DNA of 64,000 nt. Origin: an uncultured Treponema sp. Its GTDB lineage: Bacteria; Spirochaetota; Spirochaetia; Treponematales; Treponemataceae. Position 1 is the first letter of the stretch, and each line of letters begins with the position of its first letter. The stretch spans positions 1 through 64,000 of the forward strand of contig CAMCRZ010000009.1 in NCBI GenBank assembly GCA_945877425.1. Reading direction: 5' to 3'. The translations under genes and the position numbers were made by a program. Under the pieces are notes generated by a model. It ran no database searches. It worked only from the letters and a program-made list of their open reading frames with translations, and was not told where the DNA came from. Positions 32,274 through 40,538 of the stretch are shown in pieces.

Positions 32274-33882
32274 ACTTTCCATTACAATTCCCGGCGAACA
32301 GGAAAAAAATTCCAGATATATTTTAAATGAAATTTCCAGAGAACTTTCAAAACAGAAAATTAAATTTTCTCAGGAAGAAATAAAAACCGTTCTCTTAAAA
32401 AAATCAATTGATGCACGGAGAAAACAGATAAAGATTGTACTTAAATACAGGGTTTTTATAGGACAGGAAATTTCTTACGAAGAGCAGCTTCCTGTGTGGA
32501 AAAAAGTTTCTGCAAGCAAAACAGTTGCAATTGTAGGCTCAGGGCCTGCAGGACTTTTCGGCGCACTTAAACTTCTTGAGTACGGAATAAAGCCTGTAGT
32601 AATTGAACGGGGAAGCTCCACTTCAAAACGCAAACGGGACATTGCACTTATAAGCACAAAAGGTACAGTTGACGGCAATTCAAATTACTGCTTTGGAGAA
32701 GGCGGCGCCGGAACTTTTTCAGACGGAAAACTTTACACAAGAAGCAATAAGCGGGGAAACATAAATTCCGTTTTGCAGATATTCGTTCACTTTGGTGCTG
32801 ACAAAAAAATCCTTACAGATGCACATCCTCACATTGGAACAGACAGGCTTCCTGAAATCATAAACAACATGAGGAATTTCATTATAAGTCAGGGCGGAGA
32901 ATTTCACTTTGATACAAAATGCACCGGCTTTTTAACGGAAAAAAAATCAGATGGAAAAATTGCAGTAAGAGGAATTTCAGCCCTTAACTTAAACACAAAT
33001 GAAACTAAAGAATTTATTTGCGATGCAGTTCTTCTTGCAACAGGTCACTCTGCCACAGACATTTACGAACTTATAGGAAAGATTTCACCCCAGGCTCTGG
33101 AAGCAAAAACTTTTGCCGTAGGAGTGAGAGTTGAACATCCAAGACAGCTCATTGATTCAATTCAGTTTCATAATTCCGGCAGCCATGATTTTGGAGCAGC
33201 AGAATACAGGCTTACTACTCAAGTTGATGAACGAGGCGTTTACAGTTTCTGTATGTGTCCCGGCGGATTTGTTGTACCAAGTTCAACAGGACCTGAAGAA
33301 ATAGTTGTAAACGGAATGAGTGCAGCAGGAAGAAACAGCCGCTGGAGCAATGCAGCAATTGTTGTAGAAACAAGACCACAAGACATTCCCCAGGAGTTTA
33401 AAAGCAAAGCTGAAAAATTAAATGTACCTGCACTGTCTTCACTTTTCTGGAGGCAGCACATTGAGCACCTTACTTTTTTAAATGGAGAAAATCAGAAAGC
33501 ACCAGCCCAGCTTATTACAGACTTCATGGAAGAAAAGCAAAGCACTTCTCTTACTGACACAAGTTATGCACCTGGAGTAATTTCTTCACCGTTACACAAA
33601 TGGCTTCCACCTGAAATTTCACGCAGATTAAAAAAAGGATTTTCTGATTTTAACAGAAAAATGAAAGGCTACATCTGCAGTCAGGGAATTTTAATTGCCA
33701 GCGAAACAAGAACAAGCACGCCTGTAAGAATTTGCCGCAGCAAGGAAAGCGGTGAATGTTCTGCAATAGAACGTCTTTTTCCGGCAGGAGAAGGTTCAGG
33801 TTACGCAGGAGGAATTGTAAGCTCTGCAATGGACGGTGAAAATCAGTGTGTAAAAATAGCGGAATTATTTTCTGCTAAATAA
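32263..33882 (+). CDS. FAD-dependent oxidoreductase (COG2509-type)
   Basis: The start is taken at ATG 32263 (MITELSITIPGEQEKN) with AGAGGA upstream, inside the esterase gene end; the track start at 32218 is deeper in the esterase. The 539-residue protein has the FAD motif VAIVGSGPAGLFGALKL, GEGGAGTFSDGKLYTR and the C-terminal FPAGEGSGYAGGIVSSAMDG. This family (uncharacterised NAD(FAD)-utilising dehydrogenases) is widespread and not specific to aryl polyenes, so a housekeeping role is quite possible. It converges with and overlaps the MATE gene by 8 bases. Confidence 0.88.
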   Translation: MITELSITIPGEQEKNSRYILNEISRELSKQKIKFSQEEIKTVLLKKSIDARRKQIKIVLKYRVFIGQEISYEEQLPVWKKVSASKTVAIVGSGPAGLFGALKLLEYGIKPVVIERGSSTSKRKRDIALISTKGTVDGNSNYCFGEGGAGTFSDGKLYTRSNKRGNINSVLQIFVHFGADKKILTDAHPHIGTDRLPEIINNMRNFIISQGGEFHFDTKCTGFLTEKKSDGKIAVRGISALNLNTNETKEFICDAVLLATGHSATDIYELIGKISPQALEAKTFAVGVRVEHPRQLIDSIQFHNSGSHDFGAAEYRLTTQVDERGVYSFCMCPGGFVVPSSTGPEEIVVNGMSAAGRNSRWSNAAIVVETRPQDIPQEFKSKAEKLNVPALSSLFWRQHIEHLTFLNGENQKAPAQLITDFMEEKQSTSLTDTSYAPGVISSPLHKWLPPEISRRLKKGFSDFNRKMKGYICSQGILIASETRTSTPVRICRSKESGECSAIERLFPAGEGSGYAGGIVSSAMDGENQCVKIAELFSAK

Positions 33883-35260
33883 GGCGGTTTAGTTTCCATT
33901 TTCCACGTGCAAATCTTGCTATAAAAAAAGCTGACCTTACAGCCCAATCTATAAACATGGCAAGCCACACGCTGATAACGCCGTAGCTTAAACTCCAGTG
34001 CATTGCTTCCATAAGCCCGAAAGTTCCTGTGTATTTAAACAAGTAAGCAAGACCAACTCTTACAGTCCACATTGAAATCATGGAAACAATCATTGTAAAA
34101 GTTGCATCACCTGCAGCACGCAATGCATTTGGAAGGGTAAATGAAAGCGGCCAGATAAACAGCGCAAAAAATCCGTGGCAGAAAGTTATGATGTATCCTA
34201 TTTCCGTAACTTCATGCTCCATATTGAAAAGTTCCATAGCTTTGTGAGCCATAAACAAAAACGGAATATTTAAAATCATCATTGAAGCAAAAGCTATTGC
34301 CATAAGTTTTTTCGTGTAATAACCGGCCTGCTCTATTTCGCCTGCACCCATGCACTGACCTACAACAGTCAACATTCCAAGTCCTACAGAAGCAGCCGGA
34401 AAAACTTCAAGACTGCACAAAGTGTTGGCAGCAGCATTTGCAGCAACAGCGTTGGTTCCGTAAGTTGCAACTAAAGACATGACAATTATTTTTCCAATCT
34501 GAAAAGTTGAATTTTCTATGCCGTTTGGAATTCCGATTTTTAAAATTTTTCCGGTAAGATGCCACTGAAAATCAATTTTAGAAATTCCCTTTATGGAAAT
34601 GCTTTTTTTGCCTTTAAAAGATTTTCCCTTGTAAAGAAAATAAAGCAGGACAATTGCAGCTGAAGTTCTTGAAATAAAAGTTGGAATTGCAACGCCTTCT
34701 ACGCCGCAATGCATTTTGTAAATTAAAATAAAATTTCCGCCTATGTTCAAAACGTTTACAAGAAGAGCCGTTATCATGCTTATTCTGGAATTTCCCTGAA
34801 CCCTGAAAAGAGAAGCAGCTGCACTGTAAAGGGCAATTCCCGGAAGAGCAAAAAGCGTAATGAAAAAATATCTTTCACTTGACTTCATAACGTCAGCTTC
34901 TACTCCGCCAAAAATCATTTCAAGAATCTGCCTGTAAAAAATCAATCCTGTAAAAAGAAAAAATAATGCAATGGAAAAAACTATGATTATGATATGCTTT
35001 GCCGACTCTTCTGCCATTTTTTCATTTCCAGCACCAATGTACTGAGCACAGACAACTGCACCGCCTGTACCAAGAGCAGCAAAAATCTGAGTTAAAAGAA
35101 TATTTATTTGATCTACTAAAGAAACACCTGAAACTGCTGCCTTGCCCACACTTGATACCATAAAAATATCAGCAATACCAAGTGTAATCTGCAAAAGCTG
35201 TTCAACAAGAAGAGGCCAGATAAGAAGCCATAAATCTTTATTAGAAAAAATCCGTTTCAT
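33875..35260 (-). CDS. MATE-family multidrug/sodium antiporter
   Basis: ATG 35260 (MKRIFSNKDLWLLIWPLLVEQL) is the likely start; the track uses TTG five codons earlier. The 461-residue protein has twelve hydrophobic segments in two halves, with family phrases LVDQINILLTQIFAALGTGG, GVEGVAIPTFISRT and GLGMLTVVGQCMGAGE. It sits in the inner membrane and exports cationic drugs with Na+ or H+. Substrate unknown; a role in pigment export is not implied because the cluster has its own exporter. Confidence 0.92.
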   Translation of the reverse strand: MKRIFSNKDLWLLIWPLLVEQLLQITLGIADIFMVSSVGKAAVSGVSLVDQINILLTQIFAALGTGGAVVCAQYIGAGNEKMAEESAKHIIIIVFSIALFFLFTGLIFYRQILEMIFGGVEADVMKSSERYFFITLFALPGIALYSAAASLFRVQGNSRISMITALLVNVLNIGGNFILIYKMHCGVEGVAIPTFISRTSAAIVLLYFLYKGKSFKGKKSISIKGISKIDFQWHLTGKILKIGIPNGIENSTFQIGKIIVMSLVATYGTNAVAANAAANTLCSLEVFPAASVGLGMLTVVGQCMGAGEIEQAGYYTKKLMAIAFASMMILNIPFLFMAHKAMELFNMEHEVTEIGYIITFCHGFFALFIWPLSFTLPNALRAAGDATFTMIVSMISMWTVRVGLAYLFKYTGTFGLMEAMHWSLSYGVISVWLAMFIDWAVRSAFFIARFARGKWKLNRLI

Positions 35261-35267
35261 AAAACAT

Positions 35268-35288
35268 ATCCGCAAAAGCGAACGATTC
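35268..35288 (+). repeat. Short dispersed repeat, family E, copy 1
   Basis: A 21-base sequence, ATCCGCAAAAGCGAACGATT plus C, containing the hairpin CGC-AAAA-GCG, is repeated exactly at 35995-36015. Both copies lie in intergenic DNA just upstream of minus-strand transporter genes. Confidence 0.75.
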
Positions 35289-35299
35289 AGCAGGACAAA

Positions 35300-35965
35300 C
35301 TATTCTTTATGAGCCATCTTTTTTTCTACGGCAGCAAAAATTTTCGTAAGCCCTAAAGTTAAGCATAAATAAATTGCAGCACAAGTTAAAAGCGGAATCC
35401 ATGCATTGTAAGTTGTATTTCTGATTTTGTCACAAGCCTTCTGCAAATCAACTACAGCAATAAAACTTGCAACAGAAGTTTCCTTTATGAGCGTAATGAA
35501 TTCGCTTGTGTAAGTAGGAAGAATTGTTTTAAAAGCCTGAGGCATAATGACTTTCCGCATAGACTTCCACCATGTAAGTCCAAGGGAACGGCTTGCTTCC
35601 ATTTGTCCAACAGACACGCCCTGAATGCCTGCCCTGAAAATTTCCGTACAGTAAGCTCCGGAATTAATTCCAAAAGCAATAATTGCAACAAGAATAGTGT
35701 TGTTAACTCCAAGAGGTGAAAAAACTACAAAGTAAAAAATCATCAGCTGAGTTGCCATGGGGATGCCACGGATAACTGTAGTGTAAACAGACGACACTCT
35801 TTGAAATATTTTATTTTTTGAAATTTTTAATAAAGCAAAAATGCAGCCGAGAATAGTTCCAATCAAAATAGCACAAATTGAAATTACAAGAGTCCAGCCT
35901 AAGCCTCTTAAAACTACAAGCCATCTGTAATCTGCTATCATGACATCAAAAAATTTTTGAAACAC
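35300..35965 (-). CDS. Polar amino-acid ABC transporter permease
   Basis: GTG 35965 (MFQKFFDVMIADYRWL) is the best start since GGAG lies five bases before it; the track uses TTG four codons upstream. The 221-residue HisMQ-type permease has the family beginning VVLRGLGWTLVISICAILIG and the EAA loop EASRSLGLTWWKSMRKVIMPQA. It should pair with the substrate-binding lipoprotein upstream. The ATPase of the system is not in this window. Confidence 0.92.
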   Translation of the reverse strand: MFQKFFDVMIADYRWLVVLRGLGWTLVISICAILIGTILGCIFALLKISKNKIFQRVSSVYTTVIRGIPMATQLMIFYFVVFSPLGVNNTILVAIIAFGINSGAYCTEIFRAGIQGVSVGQMEASRSLGLTWWKSMRKVIMPQAFKTILPTYTSEFITLIKETSVASFIAVVDLQKACDKIRNTTYNAWIPLLTCAAIYLCLTLGLTKIFAAVEKKMAHKE

Positions 35966-35994
35966 ACTGTTCTCCAAAAAAGTTCCTTAAATAC

Positions 35995-36015
35995 ATCCGC
36001 AAAAGCGAACGATTC
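35995..36015 (+). repeat. Short dispersed repeat, family E, copy 2
   Basis: Identical to 35268-35288. It runs into a larger hairpin (GATTCTG...CTGAAAG-caaaaa-CTTTTCAG...CAGAATC, about 36011-36052) between the binding-protein and permease genes, which could adjust their ratio. Confidence 0.7.
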
Positions 36016-36093
36016 TGACTCTGCCTGAAAGCAAAAACTTTTCAGACAGAATCATTGATAAAGATTTGCAACGCAAATTCTAAATCAGAAAAA

Positions 36094-36870
36094 TTACATA
36101 AGATCTTTTGCTCTTAAAACTTTGATATTTCCATCAGCCGGCATAAAAGCTTCAAGAAGTTTTTCGTAATTGCCGTTTTCCTTCATCTTTGCAATTGTTT
36201 TGTTAATTGAGTCAAGAAGTTCAGTGTTGCCTTTCTTTACGGCAATAGCGTATTCTTCTGTAGCAAAATCATCATCAACAATTTTAAGCTCTGGTGTATT
36301 TTTTACGATTGACTTTGCAGGAAGTTCATCAATGATGATTGCAGAAATTGATCCGTTTTTCAAAGCAAGTGAAGCGTCAATTGCAGTTTTAAAGCTTTCG
36401 CACTTTGCCTGTGGAAGATTTTCTTCAATGTACAGTTCACCTGTTGTTCCAGCCTGGCATCCAACTGATTTACCGCTGTCGTTAAGTACTTCAACACTTG
36501 ATACAGAATCATCATCTGCCTTTACAATGATAACCTGTTTTGAAGAATAATATGGTTCAGAAAAATCAACGTTCTGCCTGCGTTCTTCTGTTGCTGTCAT
36601 GCCTGCTGCAATAAAATCAATTGAACCTGACTGAAGTGCTGCAATAAGTGAGTCGAATTCCATGTCAACAATTTTAAGTTCCTTGCCGTAATCTTTTGCA
36701 ATAAGTTCGCCCATTGTTGCATCAAATCCGACAATTTCCTGTCCTTCCAGATACTCGAAAGGAACGAATGCAGCGTTTGTTCCCATTTTTACTGCATTTT
36801 CTTTTGCGCATCCTGAAAATGCAACTAAAGCAGAAGCGGCTGCAAGTAAACTAACCAATACCTTTTTCAT
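36094..36870 (-). CDS. Amino-acid ABC transporter substrate-binding lipoprotein
   Basis: The 258-residue protein has a lipoprotein signal (LLAAASALVAFSGCAKENAV, lipidated Cys near 20) and the SBP family 3 fold: MGTNAAFVPFEYLEGQEIVG, FDATMGELIAKDYG, IAAGMTATEERRQNVDFS. It binds a polar amino acid in the periplasm and delivers it to the permease. Start ATG 36870 has GAGG upstream. The short leader carries a terminator-like hairpin. Confidence 0.93.
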   Translation of the reverse strand: MKKVLVSLLAAASALVAFSGCAKENAVKMGTNAAFVPFEYLEGQEIVGFDATMGELIAKDYGKELKIVDMEFDSLIAALQSGSIDFIAAGMTATEERRQNVDFSEPYYSSKQVIIVKADDDSVSSVEVLNDSGKSVGCQAGTTGELYIEENLPQAKCESFKTAIDASLALKNGSISAIIIDELPAKSIVKNTPELKIVDDDFATEEYAIAVKKGNTELLDSINKTIAKMKENGNYEKLLEAFMPADGNIKVLRAKDLM

Positions 36871-36895
36871 AGAAACCTCGTAAAATAAATTTAAT

Positions 36896-36972
36896 AAAAA
36901 AAGACAAAGCGCTTGAAACCAGGCATCTTTGTCCTTTCAATGTATTATAGAAATATTTTAAATCTTTGTAAA
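36896..36972 (-). promoter_or_regulatory. Promoter plus terminator-like leader hairpin of the amino-acid transporter
   Basis: On the minus strand TTTACA (36972-36967), a 17-base spacer and TATAAT (36949-36944) predict a start near 36937. The transcript would then at once fold GACAAAG (36933-36927) with CTTTGTC (36909-36903), followed by T7 (36902-36896), before the ribosome binding site of the binding-protein gene. Because it lies downstream of the gene's own promoter, it can act as an attenuator. It could also serve as the terminator of the DMT gene. Confidence 0.7.
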
Positions 36973-37025
36973 TGACTGTGATGTGACTGTGATACAGTCG
37001 CCTGTACTTGCCGGGAAGCTGCAGC

Positions 37026-37928
37026 TTACTTTTTAAAGATGTTCGGTAAAACTTCTGCCATAATGATGGCGCCGAAAATCAAGGCACAGCCAATCCACAT
37101 TCTTAGCGTAAGTAATTCGCCAAAGAAAATAACGCTGAATATTACGCCGAACACGCTTTCCAGACCCATGAAAAGAGATGCAAGTGCGCTTGGAACGTAT
37201 TTTAAACCTACATTCTGAACAGTAAAGCCGTAAATTGAAGCAAATAAAGTAAGGTACAGAATTGAAACAACAACTTTTCTGTCAAGCAATACAGAAACAG
37301 TTAAAGGTTCATCAAAAAGCAAAGCCGAAATTAAAGAAAGCATTCCGCTTACAAGAAACTGAATTGCCGTAAGCAAAAACGGATCTTCGTTTTCAACATA
37401 TTTTGCCCCGAAAATAATGTGAAGCGCAAAGAACACTCCGCAGACTAAAGTAAGCACATCGCCTTTGTTCATGGAAAGAATTGAACCGTCACCGCTTTTT
37501 AAAGCAAGAAGCCCTATTCCCGTAATGCTCATACATGCTGCAGCAAAAATAAACCATCTTGGCTTAACTTTTAAAAGCGGCCAGCCCAGCAAAGGAACAA
37601 GCACAACGTAAAGTGTTGTAAGAAAAGCATTTTTTCCAGGAGTGGTAAATTTACAGCCTACAGTCTGAGTAGCATAGGCAAAGAAAAATAAAATGCCCAG
37701 AACTAAACCGTGAACAAAAATACTTTTATCAGCTTTTTTTAACCGTGGAATTGAAAAAAGAAAAACTAAAATTCCTGCAAGAAGAAATCTTATGGCTATA
37801 ATCCAGTAAGGTCCTATAACATTCAGAGTGTCTTTCATTACCACAAAAGAAAAACCCCAGATTGCTGCCGTTAAAATTAAGGCAACACTTGCAATAAATG
37901 CTGATTTTTTTGAAACTTGATTTTTCAT
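37026..37928 (-). CDS. DMT/EamA-family transporter
   Basis: The 300-residue protein has ten hydrophobic segments in two EamA halves: ALILTAAIWGFSFVVMKDTL at the first and VVSILYLTLFASIYGFTVQN in the second. Members export amino acids, nucleobases or other metabolites across the inner membrane; the substrate cannot be read. The start at ATG 37928 has no ribosome binding site and a TTGAAA-16-TATGAT promoter ending nine bases before it. Confidence 0.9.
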   Translation of the reverse strand: MKNQVSKKSAFIASVALILTAAIWGFSFVVMKDTLNVIGPYWIIAIRFLLAGILVFLFSIPRLKKADKSIFVHGLVLGILFFFAYATQTVGCKFTTPGKNAFLTTLYVVLVPLLGWPLLKVKPRWFIFAAACMSITGIGLLALKSGDGSILSMNKGDVLTLVCGVFFALHIIFGAKYVENEDPFLLTAIQFLVSGMLSLISALLFDEPLTVSVLLDRKVVVSILYLTLFASIYGFTVQNVGLKYVPSALASLFMGLESVFGVIFSVIFFGELLTLRMWIGCALIFGAIIMAEVLPNIFKK

Positions 37929-37972
37929 AATGCTACAATCATAAGCTTTAATGACTTTTTTTCAAGAGCAGA

Positions 37973-38018
37973 TAAAAAAATCCCGCCTGCATTTAAGACA
38001 TTGTCTTTTGCAAACGGG
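37973..38018 (-). terminator. Terminator after glgP
   Basis: On the minus strand CCCGTTTGCA pairs with TGCAGGCGGG around an inner AAGACA/TGTCTT stem, followed by ATTTTTTT. It begins 27 bases after the glgP stop. Confidence 0.88.
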
Positions 38019-38044
38019 AAGTTAAAGATTAAAATCAGTAAAAA

Positions 38045-40492
38045 TTATTTTACGTTAACTTTTTCCAGATGCCAGATGTCGCGAACGTATTCTTCAATAG
38101 TTCTGTCTGAAGAGAATTTACCTGAATTTGCAATGTTGATGAGAGCTTTTCTAGCCCAGCCTTTTTTGTCAGCATATGCAGCTGCAACTTTTTCCTGAGC
38201 CTGAACGTAAGCATCAAAATCTGCAAGAATGTAGTAAATATCCGGACGCTGACCTTCAATTCCGTGTACAAGAGAATCGTGGATTTCCTGGAAAATGTGT
38301 CCTGTAGAATCGTAAGTTCCGTCAACAAGCTGGCTTATAACTTTTGCAAGTGCAGGAGAACGTTCAATATACTTTTGCGGATTGTAAGAATGTTCTTCAT
38401 TTATTTTGATGATTTCGTCAGAAGTGAGACCAAAAATAAATGCGTTTTCTTTTCCAGCTTCCTGAACAATTTCAATATTTGCACCGTCAAGAGTTCCAAG
38501 TGTAAGGGCACCGTTCATCATAAACTTCATGTTTGAAGTTCCTGAAGCTTCGTATCCTGCTGTAGAAATCTGTTCGGAAACATCAGATGCAGGAATGATT
38601 TTTTCTGCAACGCTTACACGGTAATTTTCAATAAATACAACCCTAAGCTTACCGCGCACACGCCTGTCGTTGTTCACTCTGTCTGCAACTGTATTAATAA
38701 GCTTGATAATCTGTTTTGCACGGCGGTAACCTGAAGCAGCCTTTGCCCCGAAAATAAATGTCCTGCTTGGAGGATTGTAAGACGGATCTTCTACAATTCT
38801 GTTGTACAGATACATTATGTGAAGCACATTTAAAAGCTGGCGCTTGTATTCGTGAAGACGCTTAACCTGAGTATCAAAAATGCTTTCAGGATCAAGGAAT
38901 TCATTTTGTGTATGCTTTAAGTATTCTGCAAGACGCTCTTTGTTGTGGCGCTTAATTTCCATAAGTTCGTTAAGGGCAGCTTCGTCATCAACAAATTTTT
39001 CAAGTCCTTTAAGAAGTGAAAGATCTTTTTCCCAGCCTGTGCCTATTCTTTTTGTAATGAATTCAGCAAGTTCAGGGTTAGACGAAAGAAGCCAGCGTCT
39101 CTGAGTTACGCCGTTTGTCTTGTTGTTAAATTTTTCAGGATAAATCTGAGCCCAAGACTTAAGTTCCTGTTCCTTAAGAATTTTCGTGTGAAGTTCAGCA
39201 ACACCGTTTACGCTGAAGCAAGAGTGAATTGCAAGCCATGCCATGTAAACTTTTCCGTCATGAATGATTGCCATGTGATTTTGATTGTAATAATCTTCAG
39301 GGAATTTCTGGCGGAGTTCAATTACAAAGCGGCGGTTAATTTCTTCAACAATCTGATAAATTCTAGGAAGAAGGCGCTGGAAAATTTCAATAGGCCACTT
39401 TTCAAGAGCTTCTGCAAGGATTGTGTGATTTGTATAGGCAAAAGTTTTCTGAACAATGTCCCATGCGTTATCCCAGCCTACATTGTATTCGTCAAGGAGA
39501 ATGCGCATAAGTTCAGGAATGGCAACAACAGGATGAGTGTCGTTAAGCTGGATTACGTGATACTTAGGGAATTGGGAAAAATCAGTTCCGTGGTGAAGAA
39601 CATAAGAATGTACAAGATCCTGCAATGAAGCTGACGTAAAGAAATACTGCTGGCGGAGACGAAGCTCTTTTCCCATAGGTCCGTTGTCATTCGGATAAAG
39701 AACACGGCTTATGTTTTCTGCATTATTCTGACGCTCAACTGCACGAAGATACTGGCTGTCGTTAAAAAGCTGAAGGTCAAATCCGTTTGGAGAAGAAGCC
39801 TGCCATAAACGCAAAGTGTTTACTGTATTGCAGCCGTAACCTACAACAGGCATATCGTATGGAGTTGCAATAATTTCTTCGGCATTTTCAATGTAAAATC
39901 TGTCCTGACCGTCAGGAGTCTTGCCGTATTTGATTTCGCCGCCAAAACGAACTGTTACAGAAAGGTCTGAACGCTTAACTTCCCAAGGATCTCTGTGTTT
40001 AAGCCAGTTGTCCGGGAATTCAACCTGCTCGCCGTTAATGATGTGCTGCTCGAACATTCCGTATTCATAGCGGATTCCATAACCGTGTCCAGGATATTCA
40101 AGTGTTGCAAGGGAATCAAGGAAACATGCTGCAAGACGTCCAAGGCCACCGTTACCAAGACCGGCATCAGGTTCTTCATCTTCAATCATATCGATATTAA
40201 CGTTAAGATCTTTAAGCACTTCCTTAACGCCTTCCATAATTCCTGAGTTAATGAGGTTGTTTGAAAGAGCCCGTCCCATAAGGAATTCTGCACTTAAATA
40301 ATAAAGCTGTTTGGAATTCTTTGCTTCATATTCACGACGGGTTTCCATCCAGTTTGGCATAATGATTTCAAGGGCACTGGCACTTACTGCATCAAAAAGA
40401 TCATGCTTGGTTGCCTGCGAAAAATCCTTTCCATACTGTCTGCGAAGTCGGGCTACAAGGTTAGCCTTAAATTCTTCTGCATCAAATTTCAT
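38045..40492 (-). CDS. glgP: Glycogen/maltodextrin phosphorylase
   Basis: ATG 40492 (MKFDAEEFKANLVARL) has AGGAGG upstream; the track start adds 11 residues. The 815-residue protein is a full-length GT35 phosphorylase: YLSAEFLMGRALSNNL, GLGNGGLGRLAACFLDS, the phosphate/PLP region RVVFIENYRVSVAEKIIPA and the PLP-lysine phrase EASGTSNMKFMMNGALT. It releases glucose-1-phosphate from alpha-1,4-glucans in the cytoplasm. It follows glgX by 46 bases, forming a glycogen-degradation operon. Confidence 0.96.
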   Translation of the reverse strand: MKFDAEEFKANLVARLRRQYGKDFSQATKHDLFDAVSASALEIIMPNWMETRREYEAKNSKQLYYLSAEFLMGRALSNNLINSGIMEGVKEVLKDLNVNIDMIEDEEPDAGLGNGGLGRLAACFLDSLATLEYPGHGYGIRYEYGMFEQHIINGEQVEFPDNWLKHRDPWEVKRSDLSVTVRFGGEIKYGKTPDGQDRFYIENAEEIIATPYDMPVVGYGCNTVNTLRLWQASSPNGFDLQLFNDSQYLRAVERQNNAENISRVLYPNDNGPMGKELRLRQQYFFTSASLQDLVHSYVLHHGTDFSQFPKYHVIQLNDTHPVVAIPELMRILLDEYNVGWDNAWDIVQKTFAYTNHTILAEALEKWPIEIFQRLLPRIYQIVEEINRRFVIELRQKFPEDYYNQNHMAIIHDGKVYMAWLAIHSCFSVNGVAELHTKILKEQELKSWAQIYPEKFNNKTNGVTQRRWLLSSNPELAEFITKRIGTGWEKDLSLLKGLEKFVDDEAALNELMEIKRHNKERLAEYLKHTQNEFLDPESIFDTQVKRLHEYKRQLLNVLHIMYLYNRIVEDPSYNPPSRTFIFGAKAASGYRRAKQIIKLINTVADRVNNDRRVRGKLRVVFIENYRVSVAEKIIPASDVSEQISTAGYEASGTSNMKFMMNGALTLGTLDGANIEIVQEAGKENAFIFGLTSDEIIKINEEHSYNPQKYIERSPALAKVISQLVDGTYDSTGHIFQEIHDSLVHGIEGQRPDIYYILADFDAYVQAQEKVAAAYADKKGWARKALINIANSGKFSSDRTIEEYVRDIWHLEKVNVK

Positions 40493-40538
40493 AGTGTTCC
40501 TCCTAAGAAACAAATACTTACACAATATTTAGTTTTTT

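Noticed and set aside
39188-39628. 146-residue plus-strand ORF inside glgP
   Set aside because: Antisense shadow of glycogen phosphorylase, no ribosome binding site or known motif.
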